NCBI GenBank assembly: GCA_018806915.1
Contig: JAGKQI010000090.1
Location: 2,666,001-2,730,000, forward strand
Reading direction: 5' to 3'
DNA: 64,000 nucleotides
From: Phytophthora colocasiae
Taxonomy: Eukaryota; Oomycota; Peronosporomycetes; Peronosporales; Peronosporaceae
Shown: positions 31,105 to 43,401 of the stretch, piece after piece
How positions within the stretch are numbered: the stretch's first letter is position 1
Layout: each line of letters starts with the position of its first letter
Notes under the pieces: generated by a model
The model's input: the letters and a program-made list of their open reading frames with translations, nothing else
What the model was told of the DNA's origin: nothing
Databases searched by the model: none
Program-made: the position numbers and the translations under genes

Positions 31105-34100
31105 ATGAGCTCAAGTCGCACTACGAAGGAAGTCATGCCTCGCGAGCCGCATGAGCAAGTCGCAGCCCCTGCCCCAGTCGCCGTTGTAGCCGACGGTCAA
31201 GCCTCTGGCCCTACAACTGTCGAGCAAGGAGCTCCTGCCCATGGCGAAAGCGAAGACACCAGCATTCCACCTACCCACGCAAGTGGAGGTCGTACACCTG
31301 CGGTTGCTGACCGGCTAGACCAAATGTTTGAACTCCTCGTTGGCCTGAGCGAACGAGTCGTGCGCATGGAGAATTCTCAACGTCACCCTGGCTCCAGCAT
31401 CTCAACGGATGTCGACATGGAGCAAAGCGTGTTTGGGCGTATAGTACGCAACGAGCTCGAACGCCGGCTGCGAGCCGACTCTCTTGAAGAAGCAATGGGG
31501 GTAGGCCCAAATGCGGCTAGGTTGCGGCACGGCTCACCACCGCTTGCCCCCTGGCAAGCACCATCTGTACCGCCACTCCCAAACACCCACCAGCCAGTAC
31601 AAGGCACCCACCAACCCCACCATGCTGAACAAGCGGCGGCCCAACCGCCGCAACCGGCTGGATATTGGCCTGCAGCAGGCGTCCGAGTGCCGACCACTCG
31701 TGAGATGAAACTGGCAATTCAACCCTTCAGCGGCAAAGAAACCTACAAGGGCCTCGGTAGCGGTTTCTTCCAGTGGGGCACCGGTTCGTACGTCAATTAA
31801 TAATTGCGCAACAGGCGTGCCGTTTCGACTGGCCTGAAGACATAAAGATAAACTTACTCGGCAACTACCTCACGGGATCCGCTCACTCGTATTATGTGGG
31901 ACAACTCGATCGGTGGTGTTCCGAACAGCAAACGCTTGAACACGTTATGAACCGGATGCTGCAAGCATTTCATACTCCTGTCACGAGTGATCAAGCAGTG
32001 CGGATGATGTCGGCCAAGAAACGTGACGACCGAACCTGGACAGAGCACTACATGTATCTTGTAGCCATTCAGCAGGCTGCAGGAACACCAGAAAGCACCG
32101 TGCTAGAATACATCATCAAGTCTGCACCAGCAGAAATGAAGGGCATACTGACGTCAAGGTTGAACGACCAGAGAGCAGACTACGTGAAACAAGCAGAAGA
32201 GCTAGCCCATTTCGCCCAACGCCACGAACGCGACCTTGGTGGAACAAGACGTTCAAACCCAGGAACTATCAACCACGTTGGTGACCCAAGCGACATAAAA
32301 TCCTGCTTTCAGTGCGGTGAAACAGGCCACCTCAAACGTAATTGCCCGAAAAGAACTCACCGCAAGCCCGACGAGGTAGTCAGCTTTGTGCTTGCCGTGA
32401 ACAATGTCGAAGGTGGTGTGGACAACACGTGGGTCTTGGACAGCGGAGCAAGCCGACACCTTGTGCGAAGCGCTGACATGCTTCAAGATGCTGTTGAGGT
32501 AGACGAAAAGTGCATCGTGGCAGACGGAGCCACGCTTCCGGTCAAGCTCAAGGGAAAAGTCACTTTTGAAGTCACCACAAACGGAAGGATTCACCTCATC
32601 ACGCTGACAGACGTCTACTTCTCCGAAAACCTCGCGCGAAACATAATCTCTTACGTAAAGCTCGAGCGTCAAGGCTACGTGCTGCAGTACCAAGGAGAAA
32701 AGCGATACATCGGACGTCCCGGCAAAGGAGTCTGGCTGTTTGAAGTGGAACGCCGAAATGGTGTACTTGTGGTAGACACAACGTCAGCTCACACTCAAAG
32801 TCGGGAATGCGTGCAAGACGTGAGATTCGCTGCTCTTCAGGAAAGTGACGCAGAGACAGCGCCGGACATCGTTAGTGGCTCGCTTATGAAATTTCACGAG
32901 CGTTTGGCGCACGTGAGCTACGACACAATCGAGAGAATGGCAGCAGAACCGGGATCCGGTATCAAACTTACCGATCGGACACGGCAAAACTGCCTGACAT
33001 GTGCTCGAAGCAAGCAAACGAAGTCCCCGCAGTCTAAACGAGACAGTGGAGAACACGCACCAGTTGATCGTATCGGTGGTGTTATTTGCAGTGACCTAAA
33101 GGGACCGATGACGCCAGCCGACCGACGCGGAAACAGGTATCTCGTCAACTTCGTGGATCATAAGTCGAACTACTGCAGAGTGTTCGTTGCGAGGACGAAG
33201 GACGCGGCGGCTAAAATGTTCGAGCATTTTCTGACCTACTTCGAGAAAAGGTTTAATTGTCGAGTCCACGTGCTGCGCACCGATGGAGGCGGTGAATATC
33301 GAAATGTCGACCTCTTCTGTAAGTCGTCGGGGGTGGCACGGCAAATTAGCGAGGCTAATAATCAAGCATCAAACGGGAAAGCGGAGAGGATGCACAGGAC
33401 CATCTTGAATATGGCACGGTCGATGATTTTTGTGTCAGGACTGCCACTCAGCTTCTGGGGAGATGCGGTCGAGTATGCCGCCTACATACTCAACAGAGTG
33501 TCGACGAGAGCCAACGCCAAGCGAATGTCGCCATTGGAGGTTCTGACGGGCGTAAAGCCAAGCCTTGCGGACATCGTGACGTTCGGCAGCAAATGTACTG
33601 TTAGGAGAGACGTCGGGAAAGCAGCGCTGAAGCCTCGGGCACAAGTTGGTATCATTGTGGGAAAAAATGATGAAACCAAAGGATACCGGCTTTACCTGCC
33701 TGCGGATAAGCTTGTCGTGACCTCGCAGCACGTGCAGAACGTGGAGACTCTCAATGATGAACAGAACAAACAGCTTCAACAACAGTTGCAGACTGAAGAC
33801 CCAGCGTTAGCAAAAGAGGCCGTCACAACAAGCTCGGGGAAGACCAAGGGTAACAAGCGCAAGACACGACGCGCTAGAATGTCGAAGCGTTCGGATTCTC
33901 GATCAGAAGGAGGTTCGATGTCGGAAGGTGTCTCCTCACCCAATACACTATCAGGCGGGAAGGTGGAAGATCACCCCGAGAGCGAAGGAAAAACTCGTCC
34001 GCGAACGAGGTACATGGGTTCGAAACATGTACCAGTCGCGGAAGTTAATCTTGCAGCTACACCTGATCCCAGAAACTATCGCGAGGCCATGAAATCCGAG

Positions 34101-35681
34101 GAAGCTGACAAATGGAAGGAGGCAGTGGTAGAAGAGCTGTCGGCGCTAGAAAGGAATGGAACCTGGGAATTAGTTCCAAGGCCAACGGGTGCGCAAGTCC
34201 TACACACCAAGTGGGTATTCAAGACGAAGACGCACGCTGACGGGGAAATTGAACGTCGCAAGGGCCGTATGGTTGTTTGTGGGAACGAGCAAGAGCTTGG
34301 AGTGAATTACACGTTGACGTTCTCCGCGGTGCTCGATATGTCAACGGGCAAAGTGCTGCTCGTAATGGCTCAAATTTGGGGTGTACCCGCGCGGCACGGC
34401 GACGTGCCCAACGCGTACGTCAAAGCGGGTAAAGAAGAAGGGATCGAGATCTACATAGCCGTGCCTGATGGAATGGAGATTGACGAAGATACTTTACGAC
34501 GCTTTGGGGTGCAGAGCAAACGAGAAATAGTGCTGAGGCTGCTCAAGAGCTTGTATGGGCTTAAGCAGGCGGGAAGAATGTGGAATCAGTTGCTTCACAA
34601 AACACTACTCAAGTTGGCATTCGTCCAGTGCTATGCAGACAGTTGTTTGTATCACAAACAAGATGCTGACGGGACGACACTCGTTGGTGTGTATGTCGAT
34701 GATCTACTCGTCACCGGTACTAGCAATGCCAGAGTTGACCAGTTCTTTTCGGATATGCAGTGCCTGGCCCTGAAAGACTTAGGGGTGGTGACCAAGTTTC
34801 TTGGTGTTCATTTCAAGCAGAATGGTGACGGCTGGATACTTGATCAAGCGCAAACTATCAGCGAAATGCTTACGAGATTTGACCTAGCAGAGGCAAAACC
34901 GGTGAGAGCCCCAATCGGGCAAGATGGAGAGGACGACGATGTGTTATTACCTGACGGCGGAGAAGGCACGCGCGAACGACCGACCGTACGCAGGTTTCAG
35001 TCACTCGTGGGTAGTTTGCTGTGGGTGGCAAGATGCACTCGACCCGATATTTCTTTCGCGGTTCATCGTGTTACTCGACGTGCCCATGCGCCGACTGAGT
35101 CGGACTGGCGCTTGGCCAAGCGGATAGCACGATATCTTAAGGGAACTATCGATGTTAAGTTCGAGATGATGGCAGTGCCGGCAAAAAGAGGCATGAAGAT
35201 CAAAGCTTACAGTGACGCGGATTTTGCAGCCGACGTCAGTGATCGTAAGTCCGTGAGCGGGGTGGTTCTGGTGCTTGGTGGTGCTATCGTGGGATGGTTG
35301 TGCAAGAAACAGACTGGGGTAGCACTGTACACGATGGAAGCCGAGTTTGTGGCTGCTTCACACGCGACCACCGAAATGCTCGGGTTAAGGGAGCTGCTGA
35401 CAGAGATTGGTGTAGCTGTTGAAGAACCGATGGAGTTACGTGTCGACAATCAAGCCGCGATTAAGCAAATTGAAGGAGAGGATACCTCTGGAAGAGCGAA
35501 GCACATCGATGTGCGTCACAAGTTCACTAAAGATTTGTGCAAGAAAGGTGTGATCGAGGTCGAGTACTGTGAGTCAAAGGAGATGATTGCCGACTTACTG
35601 ACGAAGGCGCTCGCGGCGCCACGTTTAAAGGAGTTAAGGATGCTGGTCGGTTTGCAAGAAGAGGCTACAGCGGGTGATTAG
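31105..35681 (+). pseudogene. COP-A gag-pol polyprotein with one frameshift
   Basis: ATG 31105; the first frame ends at 31798 after GLGSGFFQWG, and the second frame takes over at about 31773 (HRFVRQLIIAQQ) and runs to 35681. The change lies in a TGGGG run and equals one missing G. Domains, numbered from 31773: CCHC knuckle CFQCGETGHLKRNC (about 177), protease VLDSGASRHL (about 220), integrase zinc region (HERLAHVSY...CLTCARSK) and integrase D, D, E (SDLKGP, RTDGGGEY, GKAERMHRT). RT with YVDDLL (about 976) and RNase H (YSDADFAAD, about 1146) follow. All catalytic residues I can check are present. A sequencing error at the G-run would make the element intact. Confidence 0.9.
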
Positions 35682-35706
35682 CAACTCCGTGCGTGTCGAG
35701 AAGGAG

Positions 35707-35862
35707 TGTTGGAAACCACCGAGTGGTTTCGGCCGGTTAGCAACCCCCGCGGAGATTGCGAGTAGAAGTCGTAGGTAACGGACGCTAGTCGATAAGGCCG
35801 AAGCAATAAACCAGTTCTACATTTACTATCAACTACTCAAGTCCTCTCTAGCCGATTCAATA
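35707..35862 (+). repeat. COP-A 3' LTR
   Basis: 156 bp, reads identical to the 5' LTR. Preceded by the purine tract GAGAAGGAG (35698-35706), the probable plus-strand primer. Confidence 0.9.
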
Positions 35863-36172
35863 AACTCGTCGTTAGAGATGACGATCAACTGATTGAATTG
35901 CCACCATCTTGCGTCAGTGGTACCGGAATTGGTCGCCCTCATCAGGCGCTGATCCTCTATCGTCGTCCACCTCTGGTGAAGCAATGGTATGAGATGAACA
36001 GGTGCTCAATCCAAACGTATGCGCTTCTTTGGGTTGTCGGCCCACCTGGAACGGGAAAGTCATGCGCAGCGTTCGCCTTCGCTTGCTCACTTGATCGATC
36101 GCGCTGGGACGTGATTTGGATTCATTACTCGCGAATTCAAGAACATTTTAATTGTGTTTGGCTTAAGGGTAA
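35863..36172 (+). pseudogene. CRN-1, middle segment with P-loop
   Basis: Resumes CRN-1 after the COP-A target duplication and encodes the start of the effector domain: LLWVVGPPGTGKSCAAF, a Walker A motif, followed by WDVIWIHYS. It is cut at 36172 by GYP-B. Sequence is very close to CRN-2 58319-58625. Confidence 0.85.
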
Positions 36173-36394
36173 TGTAATGCGAACACCTACACCACCTCCT
36201 CAGCAACAGCTTATCCGACAGCTGTGCACCACGATAAGATGGACGCTTGGCAGGACAACCGCAATTGCAAGTTCAATGTGCCCGCGCCGGCACTTCACAA
36301 GTGAACTCTAGTTTAGGTTTGTTCATTCTCAATTTTTCTTCGCACTACACAAGCAATACACAAGATTGAGTTTCACTTCGCCTAGTGCGTGACA
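36173..36394 (+). repeat. GYP-B 5' LTR
   Basis: 222 bp, TGTAATGCGAACACC...GTGCGTGACA. Identical on reading to 43180-43401. Confidence 0.92.
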
Positions 36395-36456
36395 GTTTTA
36401 AAACTAAAGAATCGCAACAAAGCAAGCGGACGGCTCTCCACTCTTCGACAACAGCT

Positions 36457-37098
36457 ATGGTAGTCTCTGAGAGTCCGAATCCAAGACCACGGCGTACGAG
36501 ACGTACACGTGATGAAGATGATGCCACGTCACACCCGGCGGAGCCAGCCGCTGCTGCCGCAGAAGCACCAGCAAATGGAGAAGCCGAAGGAGGAGCGTCG
36601 GTGCCACCACCGCCACCTCAGCAATCAGCGATGCCGCAGTCAACGCCAGCAGCGGAGGCTACTATGTTCGCGCAGCTCATGCAATTCATGGTCCAGTCTC
36701 AGCAGCTGCAGCAACAGCAGATGCGAGAACTGATGTCTCAACAATTCGCCTTTCAGCAGCAAGTGCTTTCGCAGCAAGCCCAGGCGCGTCTACCGCAAAA
36801 GAAAAAGGGCGACCCGCCCACGTTCAAAGGCAACGCATCAGAGGACCTCGAACTGTGGATTTTTAGCACGGAACAGTACTACGCCCAGCACCGCGAAGAG
36901 ATGCTCCGCAACTCGTCTGAGTTCGTGGACACAATTTTCGCTAACCTCGGAACCATTGCCCAGACCTGGTTCCGTGACTTCAAGTTGTCCTTGCCCCCCG
37001 GGCAACCTTCAACGTGGGAACTCTTTAAGACAAAGATTCGAGAACGCTTCCGGGATCGCGACTTTGAGCAAAAAATTCTGACCAAGCTACACGACCTA
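36457..37098 (+). pseudogene. gag: GYP-B gag, 5' segment
   Basis: ATG 36457 (MVVSESPNPRPRRTRRT). Pro/Ala/Glu-rich leader, a Gln-rich stretch (QSQQLQQQQMRELM), then a retrotransposon gag capsid region (FKGNASEDLELWIFSTEQYY, WELFKTKIRERFR). Interrupted by TC-A after HDLQ-coding sequence at a TA. Confidence 0.8.
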
Positions 37099-38808
37099 CA
37101 GTGCGCGTCAAATCGATAGGACCCCCAGTTTGGCGACACACTTTTGCCAATATCTCGGCTTGTAGGAGGTGTTAAGCGCTGCTGTTTAGATATGTTGTTG
37201 ATAGATGGTATACTAAGAGGCTGTATGTGTTAACAACTGCGATTTCCAAGTCCATGCTAGGGCTGGCATACAAACAGCCAGATTTGGCTCTAGCGACACA
37301 AATTAGTACCGCACCCTTTTTTAACAAAATTGCAAAGTTTTATGCACTCCCATACAAACTTCTATATTAAAAGTTAGTACTTAGTGAGACCGCCCTTCTG
37401 CTTGATGACAGCAAGGCAGCGGCGAGGCATGGACTCCACGAGCTTGCACAGGTACTCCTGCTCGATGGAAGCCCAAGCTGCCATAATTGCTTCTTCAAGA
37501 TGACCTACCGTACGATACTGGCGACCATGGGCGTAAATCCGAGCTGCCATAACCGACCAGACGTTCTCGATTGGGTTACAGTCGGGGGAACGGGCTGGCC
37601 AAGCCATGGTGTTGACTTCCATTTCTTGCAAGAAACTCGTCGTCTCACGCGAGGCATGAATCGACGCGTTATCCTGCTGAAACACGAAGTCAACACCATG
37701 GTTATAGTGCGCAGGTAGCATATACTCAGATACAGTATAAATGTAGTGACCCGAGTTCTGGCGACCGCGCAGGATCGCCAGCTCACTCTTACCTTGGACA
37801 CTGAATGCCCCCCAAACCATGACGCTTCCACCGCCATTCTGGCGACGTACGTAGGACTGCGCAGGCTGCCTCATGTCGCGCCAGTAGTACTTGAATCCGT
37901 CAGGTCCGTCCAGGTTAAACTTTTTTCATCTGAAAATAAAGTATTTTGCCAAATTCCTTCACATAGAAACAAAACATTAGCATCCTGAAGCATCAAAGTA
38001 GAGAAATTAAAAACTTTACCTGGGTTAAGAATGTGCTCCTCTGCCCATTCCATCCGGGCCGCCTTGTGAGCCGCGGTGAGAGGCAGTGTGCGGTCCATCT
38101 TGCTGTACTCCAGGTGGTCCACACGCCGCAGCATCCTTTGCACCGTCCTCACGGACACCTTGAGACCGAGCTCGGTCTTGAGCTCCGCAGCAAAGCGGTC
38201 GCCGGTCGCTGCCTTGCGCACTAGCAGCCGGACGTCCCTCTCAGTAAGTGCTGGCCGCCTTCCTGGTCTTGGGAGGGTTCTAACGCTGTCTGGGGGTGGT
38301 CCTCGCTCTGCCTTAATTGCCTTGCGCACACAGGTACGCGCTCGACCAGTCCTCCGTGCGATCTCACGGATGGTGAGGCCACCGTCGTGGAGCCCGATGA
38401 TCCACCAGTACTCCTGGCTTGTGAGTGCTTTGCCGCGGCCCATGCAAGGAGCGAAATGAAAGGCTGGCTGGCGCGCCAGCCCCTGCCTGGCAGCACATTT
38501 TCACCATTCATCTAACGAAAAGTGACATTCATTCTTTTAATATAGAGGTTTGTATGGGAGTGCATAAAACTTTGCAATTTTGTTAAAAAAGGGTGCGGTA
38601 CTAATTTGTGTCGCTAGAGCCAAATCTGGCTGTTTGTATGCCAGCCCTAGCATGGACTTGGAAATCGCAGTTGTTAACACATACAGCCTCTTAGTATACC
38701 ATCTATCAACAACATATCTAAACAGCAGCGCTTAACACCTCCTACAAGCCGAGATATTGGCAAAAGTGTGTCGCCAAACTGGGGGTCCTATCGATTTGAC
38801 GCGCACTG
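37099..38808 (-). mobile_element. Tc1/mariner element TC-A nested in GYP-B gag
   Basis: 1710 bp between duplicated TA (37097-37098 and 38809-38810). Ends are CAGTGCGCGTCAAATC in inverse pair. The terminal inverted repeats are long, about 270 bp (37099-37370 and 38538-38808). Contains one transposase gene on the minus strand. Confidence 0.93.
37374..38443 (-). pseudogene. TC-A Tc1-type transposase, one frameshift, one intron
   Basis: ATG 38443 (MGRGKALTSQEYWWI), HTH regions (TIREIARRTGRARTCV). After ILNP a 63-nt GT..AG intron at 38019-37957 restores family-like sequence (IWQNTLFSDEK). A 1-nt loss in the A-run after SDEK (about 37920) then shifts frame. The remainder (GGGSVMVWGAF, VFQQDNASIHAS, SPDCNPIENVW) ends at 37374. 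Catalytic spacing of the last two acidic residues is DD34E. The element is non-autonomous unless the A-run is a sequencing error. Confidence 0.85.
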
Positions 38809-39236
38809 TACGTTGTCAGGGATCTCAGCAAGAGTACACCACTAAGTTTCTGCATCTCCTGTCTCAACTTGATGAAGATCTTCCCGAGGCGGTTAAGCGC
38901 TGGATGTATCAACGCAACTTGCGTGCAGAAACGAGCAGTTTTATCTCCCAAAATGTCCCGAACACTCTGCAAGAAACGATCGAGTTAGCACAGCGCTTTG
39001 AGGACTCTCGCCCGTCGCAATCCGCGCGAAAGAATGAGGCGAAGAAGGACAGCAAGCAGCCATCTGCATCGCCAAACCAGAACACCGCTTCTCAAAAAGG
39101 TGGTAGCGCTCCTATGACCTGCTCGTACTGCCACAAGATCGGGCATACGATCGAGGTTTGCCGTGCGCGCAAACACGCTGCCGAAGCATCCGATGCGGGC
39201 ACGCGTGATCAACCAAAAAACGAGAAAGCTCGGTAG
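38809..39236 (+). pseudogene. gag: GYP-B gag, 3' segment with zinc knuckle
   Basis: Continues gag after TC-A (CQGSQQEYTTKFLHLLSQL), ends with Lys/Ser-rich sequence, one CCHC knuckle (CSYCHKIGHTIEVC) and a stop at 39236. An uninterrupted gag would be about 360 residues. Confidence 0.8.
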
Positions 39237-39239
39237 GTC

Positions 39240-42200
39240 GGCCACCTACCGAGCCGGAACCCAAGGGGAGAATTAGCAGTAAGCTCTCCACCGGCCAAAA
39301 TCTCACGACGCGTCACACATTCAACTACCACGACGAAAACCCAGTCGTGTGTCGCCGTCAAGAAAACATTTACTGCTACCTATCTCACGCTGGCACGATA
39401 AACAATGTTGAAGTCAGTGCCTTCATCGATAGTGGCGCTAGTTTCAATGCTATCAGCCCGCGTGTAGCCGAGCTTCTCAACCTGACCATAGTGGAAAGCT
39501 CGAAACCCCTCGAGATAACTCTCGGGATGAACAGCAAGGCTCTGATTCCTCGTCGAATCGCCAAAAATTGACGTTGCCCTCAACGGATTTCCCGTATACC
39601 GTACGGAAGCCTTCGTCTTGGAGGTCCCGGAGAAGCAAAACATCCTACTGGGAATTCCATGGCTTGAAGAAGTAAACCCAGAGATCAACTGGAAGGAGAA
39701 GAGCATCAAACATCGCGAGTCTCATGAATCCACTTCGTTTCGACAGTGCGTCCGCGAAGGTCCAGCAGTTCGAGTGGCTGGAGCACGAATATCCCAACGC
39801 CGAAAGACGACCGCACCACAGACTGCGCACAGCGATCTCATGTTGTATTACACTAAGCACACGTTGGTGTCTCCTGCAGGCCAGACACAAGTAATCTCTG
39901 CAGAGAAGTTCAAGAAACTGAAGCATTCTGACGAGGAATTCTGCTTTTTCGTCAATGTCGCTTCTGAAAAAACGGCACGCCAACTCTCCACGGATTGGGA
40001 GGCACTCCGAGGGCACCCCGTTGAACCAGTCGTTCTCAAGTACAAGGGTAAGGTCTTCGTGACCGAGCTGCCGAGTGCACCTCCAACGCGAACGATAGAT
40101 GTCGAAGCTGAGATCGAGCTGAGCGACGCGACACCAGTCGTTAGAAAGCAATTCCGACTGAGCGAGGAACAGAAAGAAGCTGTGCGAAAATGGACCCGAG
40201 AAATGCTGGATGCGAAAGTAATTCGCCCCTCGAAGTCGCCTTTCTCGTCGCCAACATTCTGCGTGAAGAAGGCCGTGGGGTGGAGAATCGTCCACGACTT
40301 CAGAGCCATCAACGCTCGCGTTAGAGTACCAGCCACGCCAATCCCTCGGAAAGAAGACATCTACGATGCGATGTCTAAGGGGCGACTGTTTTCGGCTCTG
40401 GACCTGCTGTGGGGATTTTTTCAAGTCCGCCTTCGCGAGTGTGATATACCCTACACGGCGTTCTCGACACCAGACGGACTGTTTGAGTACTTGGTGACAC
40501 CAATGGGGCTTTCTTCCAGTCCGTCAGCTTTCAACCGCTTGATGCAAGCCGTGTTTAGTGATCTCAGCAAGTTCTGCCGGGCCTATTTTGACGACCTTTT
40601 CGTTTTTACTACGACGGACTCCATGGCTGATCATTTAGAGGCGCTGGACAAGGTCTTGGCGAGATGCGAGCAGCAGCAGTTATTTGTCAAACTTGCGAAG
40701 TGTACGTTTTGCGCAGAAGAGATACCATGCTTGGGAGACTACATTGGACGCCAAGGAGTCCGAATGGACCCCGACAAAATCCGAACTATTCAAGAGTGGC
40801 CGGAGCCGCGCACCAAACGTGACTTGCAGTCTTTTCTGGGCACGTGTGTCTACGTACTGAAGTACTGCCCGGACTTCTCGTCGCTGACGGCACCCCTCAC
40901 AGAAGCAACGCGAGGTCGGTCCAAGAACGAGCGCATTGCGCTTACAGCTGAGCAGCTCGAAGCCTTTCAAGAGCTCAAGCGCCGACTCGCCGCCCCACCA
41001 GTACTCGCGCACCCGGACTCTTCGCTGCCATTCCACGTGAAGACTGATGCTTCTGACTACGCGATCGGAGGGTATTTGTTTCAGCTCGACGCTCAAGGTC
41101 GCGAAAAAGTTATCGCCTATGGTGGCCGCAAACTCAACACGGCCGAACGCATGTATCCAACCCGCGAGAAGGAATTACTGGCGGCGCTCCACGCTATGCG
41201 AACGTGGAAGCCATACCTCATCGACAAACCCTTCTTTGTTGACACCGACCACAAGACACTAGAATCCTTACTCCAGCAGACGACGTGTTCACAGCGTCTG
41301 GCGCGGTGGTTGAACGAGTTGAGCCTATTTCAGCCTCGCTTTCGATGGATTGCTGGAGAAACCAATGTCGTTGCAGACGCAATTTCAAGGGCACCGCAAT
41401 TGTCTGGTGATGACCAAAGCTCCCACGTATCACTGGCCTCCCTACTCGAACAGTTGACTAAGTTGCAAACCACCACGACAGCGGACGACGTATTCCTCAA
41501 CTACATGCGTCAACGACCTTCCATTCAGGAGCAATGCCGGCGTCTCTATCTCGAGGATCCAGTGTTTGGCCCACTTCTGATTCATTTAACTAGCGACCGG
41601 AGTACTGCGCCAACCCCTATCGACATGCATCCGACAATCCGCAACTTGCTGCCGAGTTTTATCGTCGAAGATGGCCTCATTTTTCTACGGCCGGACGTGC
41701 ATGAGCCTCGGCGACTGTGTGTTCCGGCCGACAGCGACCTCCGCAATTCAATCCTATTCGAGTGCCATGACTCAGCCGCTCGAGGCCATCCTGGGTCCAA
41801 GAAAACCCTGGCTATTGCTCAGCAGAAGTTCTACTGGCTTAACATGCACAAGACCATTTCTAAGTACGTGCAGTCCTGTGAGCTCTGTCAACGGATTAAG
41901 GCATCGCAGAAAAAACCCACCGGGCTACTTCATCCGCTCGAGATACCCCACAAGCGATGGCAACACATCTCGATGGACTTCATGCCCGATCTTGTCGTGA
42001 CCAAGAAGACGGGGTTTGACTCCATTCTGGTGATTCTGGACCTGCTGACGAAGCGAGCCCACTTCATTCCGACGCTGAAGACAGCGGATGCCAAGACCAC
42101 GGCACGTATTTTTCTTCGGGACCACGTTCGTCTCCACGGATTTCCGGACTCGATCGTGAGCGACCGTGAGTCGCGTTTTTTGTCTGCGTTCTGGAAGGAA

Positions 42201-43151
42201 ATTATGGCTAGACAAGGGTCTCAAATTCGCGCCAGCACAGCGTTTAAGCCTTCGACGGACGGACAGAACGAAAGGTCTCACCGATTCATCAACGACTACT
42301 TACGCGCATTTATTTCACCACAGCAGAACGATTGGGACGAACTACTTCCTCTGGCGGAGTTTGCATACAACTCTCGACCTCACTCAAGTATCGGCATGTC
42401 GCCTTTCGAGGCAGACCTTGGCTATTTACCGCGCGCATTCGACGATCTTGCCCTTCAAGAACGGCCTCAGCCGGGGTCCGGCGCTCTTCGCTTCACTGAA
42501 CACCTCCGGTCAGTACTTCACCGCTGTCGCGAGTCTCTCGCCGTTGCCCAAGGCCAAATGAAGCATTTCTACGACAAAAATCGCCCTGAGTGCACAATCA
42601 GTGTCGGTGACCAGGTTCTTCTCGACACGACCCACCTCGACCTCGCCCATGTTGGCTCAAGCGGTCGGCGCAAATTTGCCGCTCGTTTTATCGGCCCGTA
42701 CAAGGTGATTGCCGCTACGACTCCCGACACGTTCAAGATTTCGCTCCCGCCTGGCGTTCGGCTCCATGATGAATTCCATGTATCCTACTTGCGTCGCTAC
42801 AATGAAGATACCAACCCCAGGAGGCTTAATGTCGTCCCCCGCCTACTGACTCGAGATGGCACGGAAGGATTGCAAGTTCGTGCTATCACAGGCGAACGCC
42901 TTCGGGGTGGAGTTCGTCAGTTCAAAGTGCAATGGTATGGTCGTGACGAAGCTGACTCATGGGAGCCTGAGACCAATCTCCGTCAAGCTGCCGGTTTAAT
43001 TGCTGAGTTTTTGGCGTCTTCGCCACCATCCGACAATCGAAAGCGCTCCCGCCGCAGTGAGCCCGCCAACCCGACACCAGCACCAGCAGCGCGCCGCAGT
43101 ATTCGGCTTGCCGACCGACGGATCCCATCATCGCAACCGCCGACTCACTGA
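39240..43151 (+). pseudogene. pol: GYP-B pol with chromodomain, one frameshift
   Basis: Protease region with AFIDSGASFNAIS in the frame to 39571, then a 1-nt A-run insertion at about 39565 (AKN stop versus AKID). From there one frame runs to 43151. Numbered from 39618: RT 190-360 with FDDLF at about 323, RNase H (VKTDASDYAIGG) at about 475. The integrase zinc region is H..H..C-E-L-C at about 715-755, and the core D, D, E sits at about 786, 847 and 882. A C-terminal chromodomain lies at about 1090-1130 (FKVQWYGRDEADSWEP). Chromoviruses use this domain to target chromatin. Only the A-run disrupts it. Confidence 0.88.
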
Positions 43152-43179
43152 TCACGTACGCGCATTTCTGGGGGGAGAC

Positions 43180-43401
43180 TGTAATGCGAACACCTACACC
43201 ACCTCCTCAGCAACAGCTTATCCGACAGCTGTGCACCACGATAAGATGGACGCTTGGCAGGACAACCGCAATTGCAAGTTCAATGTGCCCGCGCCGGCAC
43301 TTCACAAGTGAACTCTAGTTTAGGTTTGTTCATTCTCAATTTTTCTTCGCACTACACAAGCAATACACAAGATTGAGTTTCACTTCGCCTAGTGCGTGAC
43401 A
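43180..43401 (+). repeat. GYP-B 3' LTR
   Basis: 222 bp; preceded by the purine tract GGGGGGAGAC. Confidence 0.92.

Larger units (their letters stand above)
30945..35862 (+). mobile_element. Ty1/copia retrotransposon COP-A inserted in CRN-1
   Basis: 4918 bp with two 156-bp LTRs and a 5-bp target duplication AACTC (30940-30944 and 35863-35867). CRN-2 shows the empty site at about 58318. Gene order gag-protease-integrase-RT-RNase H defines Ty1/copia. The LTRs read as identical, which indicates a recent insertion. One frameshift in gag is the only lesion seen. Confidence 0.95.
36173..43401 (+). mobile_element. Ty3/gypsy chromovirus GYP-B inserted in CRN-1
   Basis: Two 222-bp LTRs and a 5-bp target duplication GGTAA (36168-36172 and 43402-43406). 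CRN-2 has the uninterrupted sequence near 58622. Total 7229 bp, of which 1710 bp is the nested TC-A. The pol gene ends with a chromodomain. The LTRs read as identical, so insertion is recent. Confidence 0.95.

Noticed and set aside
31771..31800. Programmed -1 frameshift in COP-A
   Set aside because: It lies within gag rather than at the gag-pol boundary; a missing G is simpler.
39230..39350. Programmed frameshift or stop read-through between GYP-B gag and pol
   Set aside because: No slippery heptamer or pseudoknot evident; the A-run indel further on already shows decay.
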